A stretch of DNA of 39,476 bases from Clostridiaceae bacterium. Lineage in GTDB: Bacteria; Bacillota; Clostridia; Saccharofermentanales; DTU023. Location: the NCBI GenBank assembly GCA_012519085.1, contig JAAYQX010000020.1, positions 1 to 39,476 on the forward strand. The letters are read 5' to 3'. Made by a program: the position numbers and the translations under genes. This document shows, in pieces, positions 16,668 through 25,209 of the stretch (position 1 is the stretch's first letter; each line of letters starts with the position of its first letter). The notes under the pieces are model-generated. The model made no database searches. It had not been told where the DNA came from and worked only from the letters and a program-made list of their open reading frames with translations.

Positions 16668-17036
16668 ATGATTCAAGTAGAAACAACTCTGAAATCTGCA
16701 GACAATACTGGCGCTAAGCGCCTGTACTGTATAAAAGTTCTCGGTGGCACAGGTCGTAAATATGCCAATGTTGGGGACGTGATTGTCTGCTCAGTAAAAG
16801 AAGCCATCCCCGGCGGAGTTGTAAAAAAAGGGGATGTGGTAAGGGCAGTTGTAGTTAGGACTAAGAAAGGCTTAAGGCGTAATGACGGCTCGCATATTAG
16901 ATTTGATGAAAATGCAGCCGTAATACTCAAGGATGATGGTAATCCACAAGGTACTCGTATCTTCGGTCCAATTGCCCGTGAGCTGAGAGAGAAAAACTAT
17001 ATGAAAATTCTCTCCCTGGCGCCAGAAGTGCTGTAA
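16668..17036 (+). CDS. rplN: 50S ribosomal protein L14
   Basis: 122 residues, exactly the family length. Lies at the subunit interface and forms bridge B8. The sequence [26 protein letters not shown] and the C-terminal [26 protein letters not shown] are classic. The ATG at 16668 follows GGAGG at 16654-16658. An in-frame start further upstream at 16596 would overlap rpsQ and add unrelated residues. Confidence 0.97.
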   Translation: MIQVETTLKSADNTGAKRLYCIKVLGGTGRKYANVGDVIVCSVKEAIPGGVVKKGDVVRAVVVRTKKGLRRNDGSHIRFDENAAVILKDDGNPQGTRIFGPIARELREKNYMKILSLAPEVL

Positions 17037-17046
17037 GGAGGTAATA

Positions 17047-17388
17047 ATGTCAAAAGTACATGTGAAAGTTGATGATACGGTCTATGTCCTTACAGGGAAG
17101 GATGCTGGTAAAACAGGTAAAGTCTTGGCCGTTCATCCTAAAACCGGGAGGGTAATCGTTGAGGGTGTCGCAGTATCCACTGTGCACAAGCGTCCGCGTA
17201 GAGCGGGTGAGCCTGGCGGGATCATTCATGTTGAAGCTGCTATTGACGCTTCTAATGTAATGGTTGTTTGTGATAAGTGTAAACGGCCGTCCAAACTGGG
17301 AAAAAGATTTGATAATAACGGTCAAAAAGTCAGATATTGCAAAGCCTGCGGTGAAACTGTGTCTACAGTTGGACTGGCTAAGAAATAG
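17047..17388 (+). CDS. rplX: 50S ribosomal protein L24, zinc-ribbon form
   Basis: 113 residues. An assembly initiator for the 50S subunit with an N-terminal KOW motif ([20 protein letters not shown]). The C-terminal part has two Cys pairs, C75-x2-C78 and C98-x2-C101, which would bind zinc; many bacterial L24 proteins have lost these. AAGGAGG precedes the ATG. Confidence 0.97.
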   Translation: MSKVHVKVDDTVYVLTGKDAGKTGKVLAVHPKTGRVIVEGVAVSTVHKRPRRAGEPGGIIHVEAAIDASNVMVVCDKCKRPSKLGKRFDNNGQKVRYCKACGETVSTVGLAKK

Positions 17389-17399
17389 GGAGGCGCAAA

Positions 17400-17939
17400 G
17401 TGAATAGATTAAAAGAAAAATACCGTAAAGAAATTGCGCCTAAATTGATGGAGCAGTTTAATTATTCATCCCCGATGGAAATTCCCAAATTAGAAAAAAT
17501 TGTGTTGAATATGGGAGTTGGCGATGCTAAAGATAATGCGAAAGTGATTGAGAGCGTCGTGGATAATCTACGAGTTATTTCCGGGCAGCAGCCTGTAGTT
17601 ACTAAGGCGCGCAAATCCATAGCTAATTTTAAATTGCGCGCAGGCATGAATATTGGCGTCATGGTCACTTTAAGGGGTGATCGCATGTATGACTTTTTTG
17701 ATAAGCTGGTCAGCATCGCTCTGCCGCGCGTCCGCGACTTCAGGGGTACCAATCCGAATTCATTCGACGGCCACGGCAATTATGCCCTGGGTGCCAGAGA
17801 GCAGTTGATCTTTCCTGAAGTTGATTATGATTCCATCGACAAAATCAGAGGTCTGGATATTGCAATTGTAACAACTGCCAAGACCGATGAGGAAGCGAAA
17901 GCATTATTGGACGGCTTAGGAATGCCGTTCAGAAAATAG
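17400..17939 (+). CDS. rplE: 50S ribosomal protein L5
   Basis: 179 residues, standard. Binds 5S rRNA and contacts P-site tRNA in the central protuberance. Family blocks are [32 protein letters not shown] and [18 protein letters not shown]. The start is GTG at 17400 with AGGGAGG just upstream; the next in-frame ATG would remove conserved residues. Confidence 0.97.
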   Translation: MNRLKEKYRKEIAPKLMEQFNYSSPMEIPKLEKIVLNMGVGDAKDNAKVIESVVDNLRVISGQQPVVTKARKSIANFKLRAGMNIGVMVTLRGDRMYDFFDKLVSIALPRVRDFRGTNPNSFDGHGNYALGAREQLIFPEVDYDSIDKIRGLDIAIVTTAKTDEEAKALLDGLGMPFRK

Positions 17940-17954
17940 AGCCGGAGGGTATAA

Positions 17955-18140
17955 ATGGCAAAGAAATCTAAGATAGTTATGGCACAGCGTCCGGCAAAGT
18001 TTGCTACGCGTCAACATAATCGCTGTCAACTTTGCGGCAGGCCGCGTTCTTATATGCGCAAATATGGCATCTGCCGTCTCTGTTTCCGTGAGCTGGCTTA
18101 TAAGGGGCAAATACCGGGAGTGCGCAAGGCAAGCTGGTAG
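17955..18140 (+). CDS. rpsN: 30S ribosomal protein S14, type Z (zinc-binding)
   Basis: 61 residues, the short zinc-containing form of S14. The zinc ligands are C24-x2-C27 and C40-x2-C43 (CQLCG and CRLCF). It ends in the family [17 protein letters not shown] precedes the ATG. Zinc-free S14 paralogues are used by some bacteria under zinc shortage; none is in this window. Confidence 0.97.
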   Translation: MAKKSKIVMAQRPAKFATRQHNRCQLCGRPRSYMRKYGICRLCFRELAYKGQIPGVRKASW

Positions 18141-18153
18141 GGAGGAATAATCT

Positions 18154-18549
18154 ATGCAAATAACTGATGCTATTGCTGATATGCTGACAAGAATCCGCAA
18201 TGCCGGCCGGGCAGGACATCCTAAGTGTGATATACCTGCATCCAAAATTAAAAGAGCAATTGCGGAAATATTGGTTGAAGAAGGCTATATTCAAAGTGTT
18301 ACCTTTCAGGAGGATAATAAACAGGGGATACTGACGGTAACCTTAAAATATATTGATAAAAAACCGGTTATAAACGGGATTCAACGTGTATCTAAACCGG
18401 GTTTACGTGTTTATGCAGATCTTGAGAATTTGCCCAAGGTACTTGGAGGACTTGGTATTGCGATCATATCCACTTCAAAGGGCATCAAGACAGATCGGCA
18501 GGCTAGGAAGGATGGCGTAGGCGGAGAAGTTCTGGCCTATGTCTGGTAA
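18154..18549 (+). CDS. rpsH: 30S ribosomal protein S8
   Basis: 131 residues, standard. A central-domain 16S rRNA-binding protein, and in E. coli the repressor of the spc operon. Conserved features are the N-terminal [13 protein letters not shown] and the C-terminal [42 protein letters not shown] precedes the ATG. A 54-base gap separates it from rplF, the largest within this part of the cluster. Confidence 0.97.
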   Translation: MQITDAIADMLTRIRNAGRAGHPKCDIPASKIKRAIAEILVEEGYIQSVTFQEDNKQGILTVTLKYIDKKPVINGIQRVSKPGLRVYADLENLPKVLGGLGIAIISTSKGIKTDRQARKDGVGGEVLAYVW

Positions 18550-18603
18550 TAACTCTGAAAAGGGTCGTTTTTAGACCTTCAATATTAAGAGCGGGAGGAA
18601 TAA

Positions 18604-19143
18604 ATGTCCAGAATTGGAAGAATGCCGGTGGTAATTCCACCTGGAGTAGAGGTGAAACTCGAGGGCGACTTAATCCGGGTTAAAAAGGATCGGACTGAGT
18701 TAGTCCAGAAGATTCATCCTTTAGTAAATATCAATATTAAAGATAATCAGATTGAAGTAACAAGACAAAATGATCAAAAGGAGAGCAGGAGTATGCATGG
18801 TCTGATGCGCTCTCTGATCAGTAATATGGTAAAAGGTGTGCATGAGCCATTTACTAAAACGCTTGAGGTGCAGGGTACCGGCTACAGAGCACAATTAAAC
18901 GGGAATGTGCTCAATCTGACTTTAGGTCTATCACACCCGGTGGAAATTACAGCACCGGAGGGCATAACTTTCGAAGTGCCGTCTGCTAATAAAATTATTG
19001 TTAAGGGTGCCGATAAACAACTGGTTGGAGAGATTGCTGCTCGCATCCGTGCTAAGAGGGTGCCTAATCCCTATAAAGGTAAAGGCATTAAATATGATTA
19101 TGAAGTCTTGCGCCTGAAAGAGGGCAAGACCGGCGCTAAATAA
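18604..19143 (+). CDS. rplF: 50S ribosomal protein L6
   Basis: 179 residues, standard. Binds 23S rRNA near the sarcin-ricin loop and factor-binding site. It begins SRIGRMPVVIPPGVEV and ends with KRVPNPYKGKGIKYDYEVLRLKEGKTGAK, both normal for the family. A GGGAGG site lies before the ATG at 18604. Confidence 0.97.
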   Translation: MSRIGRMPVVIPPGVEVKLEGDLIRVKKDRTELVQKIHPLVNINIKDNQIEVTRQNDQKESRSMHGLMRSLISNMVKGVHEPFTKTLEVQGTGYRAQLNGNVLNLTLGLSHPVEITAPEGITFEVPSANKIIVKGADKQLVGEIAARIRAKRVPNPYKGKGIKYDYEVLRLKEGKTGAK

Positions 19144-19155
19144 GGGGTGAAGTAA

Positions 19156-19524
19156 ATGATTAAAAAGGAACCTAGAAATAAAGTGCGCCGTCGCAAACAG
19201 GCCAGAGTGCGCAAACATGTGAGAGGAAGTCAAGAGAGACCTCGTCTTGCAGTATTCAGAAGCAATGCTCAAATTTATGCTCAAATTATTGATGATAGCA
19301 AGGGTATAACCTTGGCCTGCGCTTCTTCATTGGACAGCCCCTTGAAAGAACAGCTGAAGAATGGTAGCAATCTGGAGGCGGCACAGGCTGTCGGCAGAAG
19401 CGTGGCTGAAAAAGCCTTGGCTAAGGGCATTGATAAAGTAGTTTTTGATCGCGCCGGTTATATATATGCCGGACGGGTAGCGGCATTGGCTGAAGCTGCT
19501 CGTGAAGCAGGCCTTAAATTTTAG
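19156..19524 (+). CDS. rplR: 50S ribosomal protein L18
   Basis: 122 residues, standard. Binds 5S rRNA with L5 in the central protuberance. The basic N-terminus ([18 protein letters not shown]) and the core [20 protein letters not shown] and [27 protein letters not shown] are typical. The ribosome site is AAGGGGTGA, part of which overlaps the rplF stop codon. Confidence 0.96.
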   Translation: MIKKEPRNKVRRRKQARVRKHVRGSQERPRLAVFRSNAQIYAQIIDDSKGITLACASSLDSPLKEQLKNGSNLEAAQAVGRSVAEKALAKGIDKVVFDRAGYIYAGRVAALAEAAREAGLKF

Positions 19525-19535
19525 GGAGGAAGATT

Positions 19536-20057
19536 ATGAGAGAAAATCGTAGTAGACGCGGTCGCCGTGACGAGGCCCGTGAGGATGAATTTCAGGAGAG
19601 AGTTATCCATATCGGCCGTGTTGCCAAAACCGTTAAAGGCGGACGAAACTTTCGCTTCACTGCCCTAGTAATTGTAGGCGACGGCAATGGCCGTGTTGGC
19701 AAAGGCCGTGGTAAAGCCGCTGAGATTCCTGATGCGATTCGCAAAGGTATAGATGATGCGAAGAAGAATTTGATTAATGTGCCGATTAAGAATGGTACCA
19801 TACCTCATGAGGTGCTGGGAAGTTTCGGAGCAGGCAAGGTGCTGTTGAAGCCGGCAGTAGCCGGTACCGGTGTTATTGCCGGCGGTGCAGTGCGTGCTGT
19901 CTGTGAAATGGCAGGAATTCATGATATTCGCACCAAATCTTTAGGCACAAATAATCCTAATAATGTTGTCAACGCCACGATAGAAGGCCTCAGGTCTCTC
20001 AGATCAATAGAAGAAGTGGCCAGGATCCGGGGCAAAAAACCCTCTGAAATTATTTAG
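19536..20057 (+). CDS. rpsE: 30S ribosomal protein S5
   Basis: 173 residues, normal. Works with S4 in decoding accuracy and forms part of the mRNA entry. The N-terminal double-stranded RNA-binding fold has [28 protein letters not shown], and the C-terminal domain has [21 protein letters not shown] and GTNNPNNVV. The Arg-rich first 20 residues ([15 protein letters not shown]) are a variable extension. AGGGAGGA precedes the ATG. Confidence 0.97.
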   Translation: MRENRSRRGRRDEAREDEFQERVIHIGRVAKTVKGGRNFRFTALVIVGDGNGRVGKGRGKAAEIPDAIRKGIDDAKKNLINVPIKNGTIPHEVLGSFGAGKVLLKPAVAGTGVIAGGAVRAVCEMAGIHDIRTKSLGTNNPNNVVNATIEGLRSLRSIEEVARIRGKKPSEII

Positions 20058-20069
20058 GAGGTTTATTAT

Positions 20070-20249
20070 ATGGCTAATCTAAAGATAACATTAGTTAAGA
20101 GTATCAGTGGCTCAAATAAGAAGCAGGTTGCCACTGTGGATGCGCTGGGGCTAAGAAAAATTGGCCAGACTGTTGAACACCCTGACAATGCTGCTGTGCG
20201 TGGTATGATTTCCCGTGTCAGACATCTTGTCAGTGTTATTGAGGAGTAA
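20070..20249 (+). CDS. rpmD: 50S ribosomal protein L30
   Basis: 59 residues, the expected length for this small 50S protein. It begins ANLKITLVKSISGSNKKQV and contains LGLRKIGQTVEHPDNAAVRGM, the L30 signature. TTAGGAGGT lies just before the ATG. It sits in its usual place between rpsE and rplO. Confidence 0.96.
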   Translation: MANLKITLVKSISGSNKKQVATVDALGLRKIGQTVEHPDNAAVRGMISRVRHLVSVIEE

Positions 20250-20256
20250 TGCCAGT

Positions 20257-20703
20257 ATGAAAATAAATGAAGTAAAAGCAACTCCGGGAGCCAGAAAAAA
20301 AGCTGTCCGCAAAGGCAGAGGCTATGGTTCCGGGTTCGGGAAAACCTCCGGCCGCGGTCATAAGGGGCAAGGAGCACGTTCCGGGGGCGGTAAAGGACCG
20401 ATGTTTGAAGGTGGGCAGATGCCTCTTTTCCGTCGCCTGCCTAAAAGAGGGTTTAATAGCAGGAATAAGAAGCATTATATTGTGGTAAATGTTGGCGATC
20501 TGGAAGTCTTTGCCAATGACGCTGTAGTTGATGCGCAGGCTTTAGATGCTGCCGGTATTATTACTTTGCCTAAAGTAAATGACGGATTAAAAATCTTGGG
20601 TGATGGTGACCTGAGCAAAAGGCTCCATGTAAAGGCTGCCGCTTTTACTGTTAACGCCAGGGAGAAAATTCTGGGGGCGGGGGGCCAGGTAGAGGTAATC
20701 TGA
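20257..20703 (+). CDS. rplO: 50S ribosomal protein L15
   Basis: 148 residues, normal. A late-assembly 50S protein. The glycine-rich N-terminus GRGYGSGFGKTSGRGHKGQGARSG and the GFEGGQMPLFRRLPKRGF-like block (here MFEGGQMPLFRRLPKRGF) are diagnostic. The ATG at 20257 follows GAGGAG at the end of rpmD by 10 bases. A longer in-frame start at 20215 would overlap rpmD and has no conserved sequence. The stop is one base before the secY ATG. Confidence 0.96.
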   Translation: MKINEVKATPGARKKAVRKGRGYGSGFGKTSGRGHKGQGARSGGGKGPMFEGGQMPLFRRLPKRGFNSRNKKHYIVVNVGDLEVFANDAVVDAQALDAAGIITLPKVNDGLKILGDGDLSKRLHVKAAAFTVNAREKILGAGGQVEVI

Positions 20704-20704
20704 G

Positions 20705-21997
20705 ATGGGAGATATGTTTCAAACTATCAAGAACGCCTTCAAGGTTGAGGACCTGCGCAAAAAGATTATTTTTACAGTATTCGTGCTGTTGATCTATCGC
20801 CTGGGAGCAGCAGTTCCTGTGCCGGGCATTTCGGCTGCAAGATTCACTGCCATGATTGATAGATTTGGCCAATTGGGTCAATTTATGAATTTGATTTCCG
20901 GTGGTGCGTTCGCATCGGTCTCAATCTTTTCATTGGGTATTCAGCCTTATATTAATGCCTCAATTATTATGCAGCTTTTGACTGTTGCTATTCCAGCTCT
21001 GGAACGTATGTCAAAAGAAGGTGAAGAGGGCAGGAAAAAGATTCAAAAGATCACTCGGTTTGTCACCGTCGGCTTGGGCTTGGTGATGGCAACTGCCTAC
21101 TGGGCAGCTACGAGAGATGCCAAGGTAACGGAAATGCCGGGCTGGTTAAATGCGCTTGTCGTGATCGGAACTTTCACGGCAGGAACCGCTTTTGTAATGT
21201 GGCTGGGTGAACTGATCAATGAAAAAGGCTTGGGAAATGGTATTTCGATGATTATTTTCACAGGCATTATTGCCAATCTGCCGCAAATGATTTTCAATCT
21301 CTTTGCTTGGTTCCAGAATTGGAAATTAACCAATAATCTGGCTTTGGCGCTGGTTGGTGTTGCTTTTGTCATTTTCATCTTTCTAGTAGTAATCACCTTA
21401 GTCGTCTTTGTACAGATTGCTGAACGCCGAATTCCCATTCAATATGCCAAGAAAGTAGTCGGACGCAAGATTTATGGCGGGCAAAGCACCTATCTCCCGA
21501 TTAAAGTCAATCAGGGGGGTGTGTTACCGGTAATTTTTGCAGTGTCAATCCTAATGCTGCCATCAACCATAGTGTCGTTATTTGGCTGGTCCGGACCGGT
21601 AGCTCAGTGGTTTTTGCGTTTTGACTCCAATCCGCTTTACTATGTTCTATATGCAGTTCTAATTTTTGCCTTTACATTCTTTTATGCGATGATTTCTTTC
21701 AATCCGATTGACATCGCTAATAATTTGCAGAAGAACGGCGGTTATATTCCCGGCATTCGCCCGGGCAGACCGACATCTGAATTTATCCAGAAAACAGCCA
21801 GACGTCTGAATTGGTTTGATGCTTTGTTCCTGGTAATAATTGTCTTGCTGCCTAGTTTGCTGGGTGCTGTGTCAGGCGCCCAGGGCATCTGGTTCGGCGG
21901 TACCTCCGTACTGATTTTAGTTGGTGTGGCTATGGATCTGGTCAATCAACTGGAAGCTCAGTTAATGATGCGTCATTATAAAGGTTTCTTGGATTAA
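20705..21997 (+). CDS. secY: protein translocase subunit SecY
   Basis: 430 residues, standard, with ten predicted membrane segments. It forms the protein-conducting channel of the Sec system with SecE and SecG. Conserved features are YRLGAAVPVPGI in the first helix region, FSLGIQPYINASIIMQLL for the plug and lateral-gate segments, ERRIPIQYAKKVVG in the cytoplasmic loop that meets SecA or the ribosome, and NPIDIANNLQKNGGYIPGIRPG. ATG 20705 has AGAGGT upstream. A second in-frame ATG at 20714 is possible but has its ribosome site too close. Confidence 0.97.
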   Translation: MGDMFQTIKNAFKVEDLRKKIIFTVFVLLIYRLGAAVPVPGISAARFTAMIDRFGQLGQFMNLISGGAFASVSIFSLGIQPYINASIIMQLLTVAIPALERMSKEGEEGRKKIQKITRFVTVGLGLVMATAYWAATRDAKVTEMPGWLNALVVIGTFTAGTAFVMWLGELINEKGLGNGISMIIFTGIIANLPQMIFNLFAWFQNWKLTNNLALALVGVAFVIFIFLVVITLVVFVQIAERRIPIQYAKKVVGRKIYGGQSTYLPIKVNQGGVLPVIFAVSILMLPSTIVSLFGWSGPVAQWFLRFDSNPLYYVLYAVLIFAFTFFYAMISFNPIDIANNLQKNGGYIPGIRPGRPTSEFIQKTARRLNWFDALFLVIIVLLPSLLGAVSGAQGIWFGGTSVLILVGVAMDLVNQLEAQLMMRHYKGFLD

Positions 21998-22010
21998 GAG
22001 GGTGATGGAG

Positions 22011-22706
22011 ATGAAAATAGTGCTATTGGGAGCTCCGGGAACTGGCAAAGGCACGATGGCATTTAGTATGTCTCGTGCCCTGTCCTTGCCACATATTTCG
22101 ACCGGAGATTTGTTTCGGTTTAATATTGCAGAAGGTACTGAACTGGGCCATAGGGCAAAACAATATTTGGACTCCGGGAAACTGGTCCCGGATGAAATCA
22201 CAATTGGCATGGTCAAAGAACGTCTTGCAGAGGGGGATTGTCGTGAGGGTTTCCTGCTCGATGGTTTCCCGCGGACTGTACCTCAGGCAGTTGCCCTAGA
22301 TGAAGTATTGAAGCTTGAAAGCGAAGAGCTGGATTTGGTCCTTAACCTGCAGGTGCCTGAGGAGCTTATCTTCAGGAGAATTACTAATCGCTTGGTTTGC
22401 AGTGCGTGCGGCAAGCCCTATAATAAGTTGGATTTTCCTCCGGTACAGGAGGGAGTTTGTGATACTTGCGGCGGGCCGGTCATTCAGCGCCGGGATGATA
22501 CGGCAGAAACTTTGCGAACCAGATTGGATACCTATTATGAATTAACAGATCCTCTAGTCACATATTATCAGGAGCAAGGTATCTTGTTGAATCATGATAA
22601 TAGCGGTACACACACACCTGATCAGGTTGACAGCTTAATCACTAAGATTAAGGAGCAGATTAAGCTGAACAGACAATCGTCTGCCACCGCAATTAGCCAG
22701 GAGTAG
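22011..22706 (+). CDS. adk: adenylate kinase, zinc-LID type
   Basis: 231 residues. Converts ATP and AMP to two ADP. The P-loop GAPGTGKGT is at residues 7-15, the AMP-binding HISTGDLFR and DGFPRT segments follow, and the LID holds two Cys pairs (CSACG and CDTCGG) that bind zinc, as in Gram-positive enzymes. The start at ATG 22011 has GAGGG 8 bases upstream; GTG 22002 and ATG 22005 are possible but have poorer sites. The C-terminus has a short Gln/Ser-rich extension. It follows secY by 13 bases, the usual Firmicute order. Confidence 0.96.
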   Translation: MKIVLLGAPGTGKGTMAFSMSRALSLPHISTGDLFRFNIAEGTELGHRAKQYLDSGKLVPDEITIGMVKERLAEGDCREGFLLDGFPRTVPQAVALDEVLKLESEELDLVLNLQVPEELIFRRITNRLVCSACGKPYNKLDFPPVQEGVCDTCGGPVIQRRDDTAETLRTRLDTYYELTDPLVTYYQEQGILLNHDNSGTHTPDQVDSLITKIKEQIKLNRQSSATAISQE

Positions 22707-22719
22707 GTTTCGGTTCTGT

Positions 22720-23496
22720 ATGATTACTATCAAATCGGCAGAAGAAATCCAGATAATGCGAGAGGCGGGCAAAATAGTGGCAGCAGTCTTTGCTGCTATA
22801 GAGCCTCTCTTGCAACCCGGTATTTCTACAGCCAGGATTGATATGCTAGCAGAAGAAGTGATCAGGGATCATGGAGCTATCCCATCCTTCAAAGGCGTGC
22901 CGGGAGTAGTACCCTATCCGGCAGCAACCTGTATTTCTATAAATGAGGAAGTCGTTCATGGCATCCCCAGAACAGATCGCATCCTCAGGGATGGGGAGAT
23001 AGTTTCGGTAGACGTTGGGGCTAAGATTCACGGCATGCATGGTGATGCGGCGCGGACTTGGCCAATAGGTGATGTTTCTCCTGAATTGTTAATGTTAATT
23101 CAAGCTGCAGAGGATTGTTTCTGGGCCGGACTGGAACAGGCTAAGACGGGCAATAGGATAGGAGATATTTCGGCAGCTGTCCAAACTTGTGCTGAAAGCA
23201 GAGGATATGGGGTCATCCGAGATTTGTGCGGGCATGGTATTGGCCATAATCTGCATGAAGAGCCAAATTTGCCTAATTATGGCAAAGCAGGCTATGGGGC
23301 GAGGTTGCTCTCAGGAATGACATTGGCTTTGGAACCGATGATAACCCTGGGTGGATACCGGATCAGACAGAAGAACGACGGCTGGACGATTGTAACGGCT
23401 GATGGCAAAGCGGCCGCTCATTATGAGAATAGTTTTGCAATTACTGACAATGGCCCGCTGCTGCTGACGGTATCGGATGATGAGTTATCTGTATGA
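22720..23496 (+). CDS. map: methionine aminopeptidase, type I
   Basis: 258 residues. Removes the initiator Met from new proteins. The five metal ligands are visible: D98, D109, H172, E205 and E236, together with H80 in VVHGIP, and match the E. coli set D97, D108, H171, E204 and E235. No N-terminal zinc or SH3-like extension is present, so it is the short type Ia form. AGGAG lies about 17 bases upstream, somewhat far. Its last 20 bases overlap the KOW protein frame. Confidence 0.96.
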   Translation: MITIKSAEEIQIMREAGKIVAAVFAAIEPLLQPGISTARIDMLAEEVIRDHGAIPSFKGVPGVVPYPAATCISINEEVVHGIPRTDRILRDGEIVSVDVGAKIHGMHGDAARTWPIGDVSPELLMLIQAAEDCFWAGLEQAKTGNRIGDISAAVQTCAESRGYGVIRDLCGHGIGHNLHEEPNLPNYGKAGYGARLLSGMTLALEPMITLGGYRIRQKNDGWTIVTADGKAAAHYENSFAITDNGPLLLTVSDDELSV

Positions 23497-23833
23497 GCAG
23501 ATTTTATCAGCCGGTATCTCAGAAGGTATGGGCGTTCTGTCAACAAAAGGCCGCGATGCCGGCAGAGTATTCATGGTTCTGCGTGTTGCCGGCAGGAGAC
23601 TCGAACTGGTGAACGGCAGAAACCGGTCTCTGTCTAGACCAAAAATTAAGCATCAGAGGCATGTCAAACCATTAGGTCATATTTTGACAGCAACTGAAGT
23701 GGCAAATTTGCTGAATTCTGATCTGGTCGAGCGGGAGAAAGATATTATACTCAGAAAACAGATTGAAGCTTTTCTGGATGAAATAAAATTTGATGGACAG
23801 GAGATGACGGATGCCAAAGGAAGAAGCGATTGA
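23477..23833 (+). CDS. KOW-domain RNA-binding protein
   Basis: 118 residues. The central motif [21 protein letters not shown] (about 17-37) is a KOW fold as found in L14e/L24-type ribosomal proteins. A basic stretch [14 protein letters not shown] follows. Clostridia often carry such a small KOW protein between map and infA, and a ribosome-related role is assumed but not shown. The N-terminal 16 residues are not conserved in my memory of the family. No clear ribosome site precedes ATG 23477 or 23480, and an in-frame ATG at 23528 is another possible start. It overlaps map by 20 and infA by 23 bases. Confidence 0.8.
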   Translation: MMSYLYEQILSAGISEGMGVLSTKGRDAGRVFMVLRVAGRRLELVNGRNRSLSRPKIKHQRHVKPLGHILTATEVANLLNSDLVEREKDIILRKQIEAFLDEIKFDGQEMTDAKGRSD

Positions 23834-24029
23834 GGTAAAAGGGGTAGTCGTTGACACTATGCCCAATGCTGTTTTCCGTGTCAGACTGGAAAACGGCCAT
23901 GAGGTTATTGCTCATATTAGCGGCAAATTGCGTCAGCATTATATCAAGATTCTGACGGGTGATACCGTTACAGTTGAGCTATCACCCTATGATCTAAGCA
24001 GGGGACGCATTACCTGGCGCACCAAATAG
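23811..24029 (+). CDS. infA: translation initiation factor IF-1
   Basis: 72 residues, exactly standard. An OB-fold protein that occupies the 30S A site at initiation. Conserved features are [37 protein letters not shown] and the C-terminal [20 protein letters not shown] lies 12 bases before the ATG. The start overlaps the KOW gene. A strong hairpin follows directly after the stop. Confidence 0.97.
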   Translation: MPKEEAIEVKGVVVDTMPNAVFRVRLENGHEVIAHISGKLRQHYIKILTGDTVTVELSPYDLSRGRITWRTK

Positions 24030-24032
24030 CCA

Positions 24033-24061
24033 AGCACTCGATTCCGCCGAATCCAAGTGCT
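24033..24061 (+). other. hairpin after infA
   Basis: AGCACT (24033-24038) and GATTC (24040-24044) pair with GAATC (24049-24053) and AGTGCT (24056-24061) around a CGCC loop. No T-run follows, so it is not a standard terminator. It might stabilise the upstream mRNA end or mark processing between the spc and alpha parts. Confidence 0.5.
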
Positions 24062-24066
24062 AAACC

Positions 24067-24095
24067 TTGCAAGAGGCGCTCTTTCCGGTTATAAT
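24067..24095 (+). promoter_or_regulatory. internal promoter before rpmJ (alpha segment)
   Basis: TTGCAA at 24067-24072, exactly 17 bases, then TATAAT at 24090-24095. The -35 is the same variant as in the S10 promoter. Transcription would start near 24102, giving rpmJ-rpsM-rpsK-rpsD-rpoA-rplQ their own supply of message. Confidence 0.7.
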
Positions 24096-24120
24096 TATTA
24101 ATTGCGTCTGCAACTGACTA

Positions 24121-24142
24121 TAGTGTAGAAATAGTGTAGAAA
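24121..24142 (+). repeat. 11-base tandem direct repeat before rpmJ
   Basis: TAGTGTAGAAA occurs twice head to tail at 24121-24131 and 24132-24142, between the internal promoter and the rpmJ ribosome site. Two copies only; probably a slippage duplication. Confidence 0.7.
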
Positions 24143-24159
24143 AGGATGGATAGTAGTTT

Positions 24160-24273
24160 ATGAAAGTAAGACCGTCGGTTAAACCAATATGTGAAAAATG
24201 CCGCGTTATTAAGCGCCGCGGCCGGGTGATGGTAATTTGCCAGGACCCCAAGCATAAACAAAGACAGGGTTAA
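24160..24273 (+). CDS. rpmJ: 50S ribosomal protein L36, zinc-binding
   Basis: 37 residues, the standard size of the smallest ribosomal protein. [20 protein letters not shown] is typical, and the zinc ligands are C11, C14, C27 and H32. The ribosome site is a weak AAAGGA about 14 bases upstream, poorer than in neighbouring genes. It is the first gene after the internal promoter. Confidence 0.95.
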   Translation: MKVRPSVKPICEKCRVIKRRGRVMVICQDPKHKQRQG

Positions 24274-24303
24274 GCTCAGCCTAGTCTTGATTTGCTGCTC
24301 ATA

Positions 24304-24368
24304 ACACGACAACGGGATGCGGCTGCATCAATCAGAATTGTAATGATTGTTGTTTCCTTCATTCGTGT
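24304..24368 (+). ncRNA. candidate structured RNA element before rpsM
   Basis: In the 132-base gap before rpsM the sequence can form a compact junction. The base stem is ACACGA (24304-24309) with TCGTGT (24363-24368), extended by CAAC (24310-24313) with GTTG (24349-24352). Inside are two hairpins, GATGC/GCATC (24316-24329) and AATCA/TGATT (24330-24348). The position fits a ribosomal-protein autoregulatory leader for the alpha genes, for example bound by S4 (rpsD is in the operon). No named family was recognised and the pairing is by eye. Confidence 0.4.
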
Positions 24369-24405
24369 TTATATATAGTTTGAAAGGCATTTTGGAGGTA
24401 AGTTA

Positions 24406-24774
24406 ATGGCACGTATTGCCGGGGTAGATCTCCCCAAGGAAAAGCGAGTTGAAATAGGGCTCACTTATATTTTCGGCATTGGCCGCACCAGATCAAATAT
24501 TATTTTGGAAAAGTGTGATATCAATCCCGATACCCGAGTGAAGGATTTGACTGACGAAGAGGTTTCGAAAATTCGTGAAGCGATCGATAGCACTTTTGTG
24601 GTCGAAGGCGATCTGCGCCGAGAGACAGCCATGAATATCAAGCGATTGGCTGAAATCGGAAGCTATCGCGGGCGTCGTCATCGCAGCGGCCTGCCTGTTA
24701 GAGGGCAGAGGACAAAGACCAATGCCAGAACCAGAAAAGGTCCGCGCCGCACTATGGCAAATAAGAAAAAATAG
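24406..24774 (+). CDS. rpsM: 30S ribosomal protein S13
   Basis: 122 residues, standard. Lies in the 30S head and contacts P-site tRNA and L5 across bridge B1. It begins [21 protein letters not shown] and has the C-terminal basic tail [23 protein letters not shown] precedes the ATG. It follows a 132-base gap with a possible regulatory RNA fold. Confidence 0.97.
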   Translation: MARIAGVDLPKEKRVEIGLTYIFGIGRTRSNIILEKCDINPDTRVKDLTDEEVSKIREAIDSTFVVEGDLRRETAMNIKRLAEIGSYRGRRHRSGLPVRGQRTKTNARTRKGPRRTMANKKK

Positions 24775-24788
24775 GAGGAAGAGAGTAA

Positions 24789-25193
24789 ATGGCAAAACCA
24801 AGAGGTAAAAGGCCGGTTGCTAGGACAAGACGTCGTGACCGCAAGAATATCGACCGCGGCGCAGCCCATATTCATTCTTCCTTTAACAACACCATTGTGA
24901 CAATTACTGATTTGGCCGGAAATGCAATATCTTGGTCGAGCTCTGGTTCACAGGGTATGCGCGGTTCGCGGAAGGGGACTCCCTTTGCCGCACAGCTGGC
25001 TGCGGAGCAGGCTGCCAGGGCAGCTGCAGAACATGGAATGCGCACAGTAGAAGTCTATGTCAAGGGCCCGGGATCAGGGCGTGAGTCAGCAATTCGCGCA
25101 CTGGAAACTGCCGGACTGGAAGTGGTATCGATTAAGGATGTCACACCGATCCCGCATAATGGCTGCCGCCCACCCAAGCGAAGAAGAGTGTAG
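24789..25193 (+). CDS. rpsK: 30S ribosomal protein S11
   Basis: 134 residues, normal. Lies on the 30S platform near the mRNA exit. Conserved features are [39 protein letters not shown] and the end [18 protein letters not shown]. The Arg/Lys-rich N-terminus is typical. AGGAGGAAGAG lies before the ATG. Confidence 0.97.
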   Translation: MAKPRGKRPVARTRRRDRKNIDRGAAHIHSSFNNTIVTITDLAGNAISWSSSGSQGMRGSRKGTPFAAQLAAEQAARAAAEHGMRTVEVYVKGPGSGRESAIRALETAGLEVVSIKDVTPIPHNGCRPPKRRRV

Positions 25194-25209
25194 TTAAGGA
25201 AGGTAAAAA

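Noticed and set aside
24121-24142. start of a CRISPR-like repeat array
   Set aside because: Two directly adjoining 11-base copies without spacers; no cas genes nearby.
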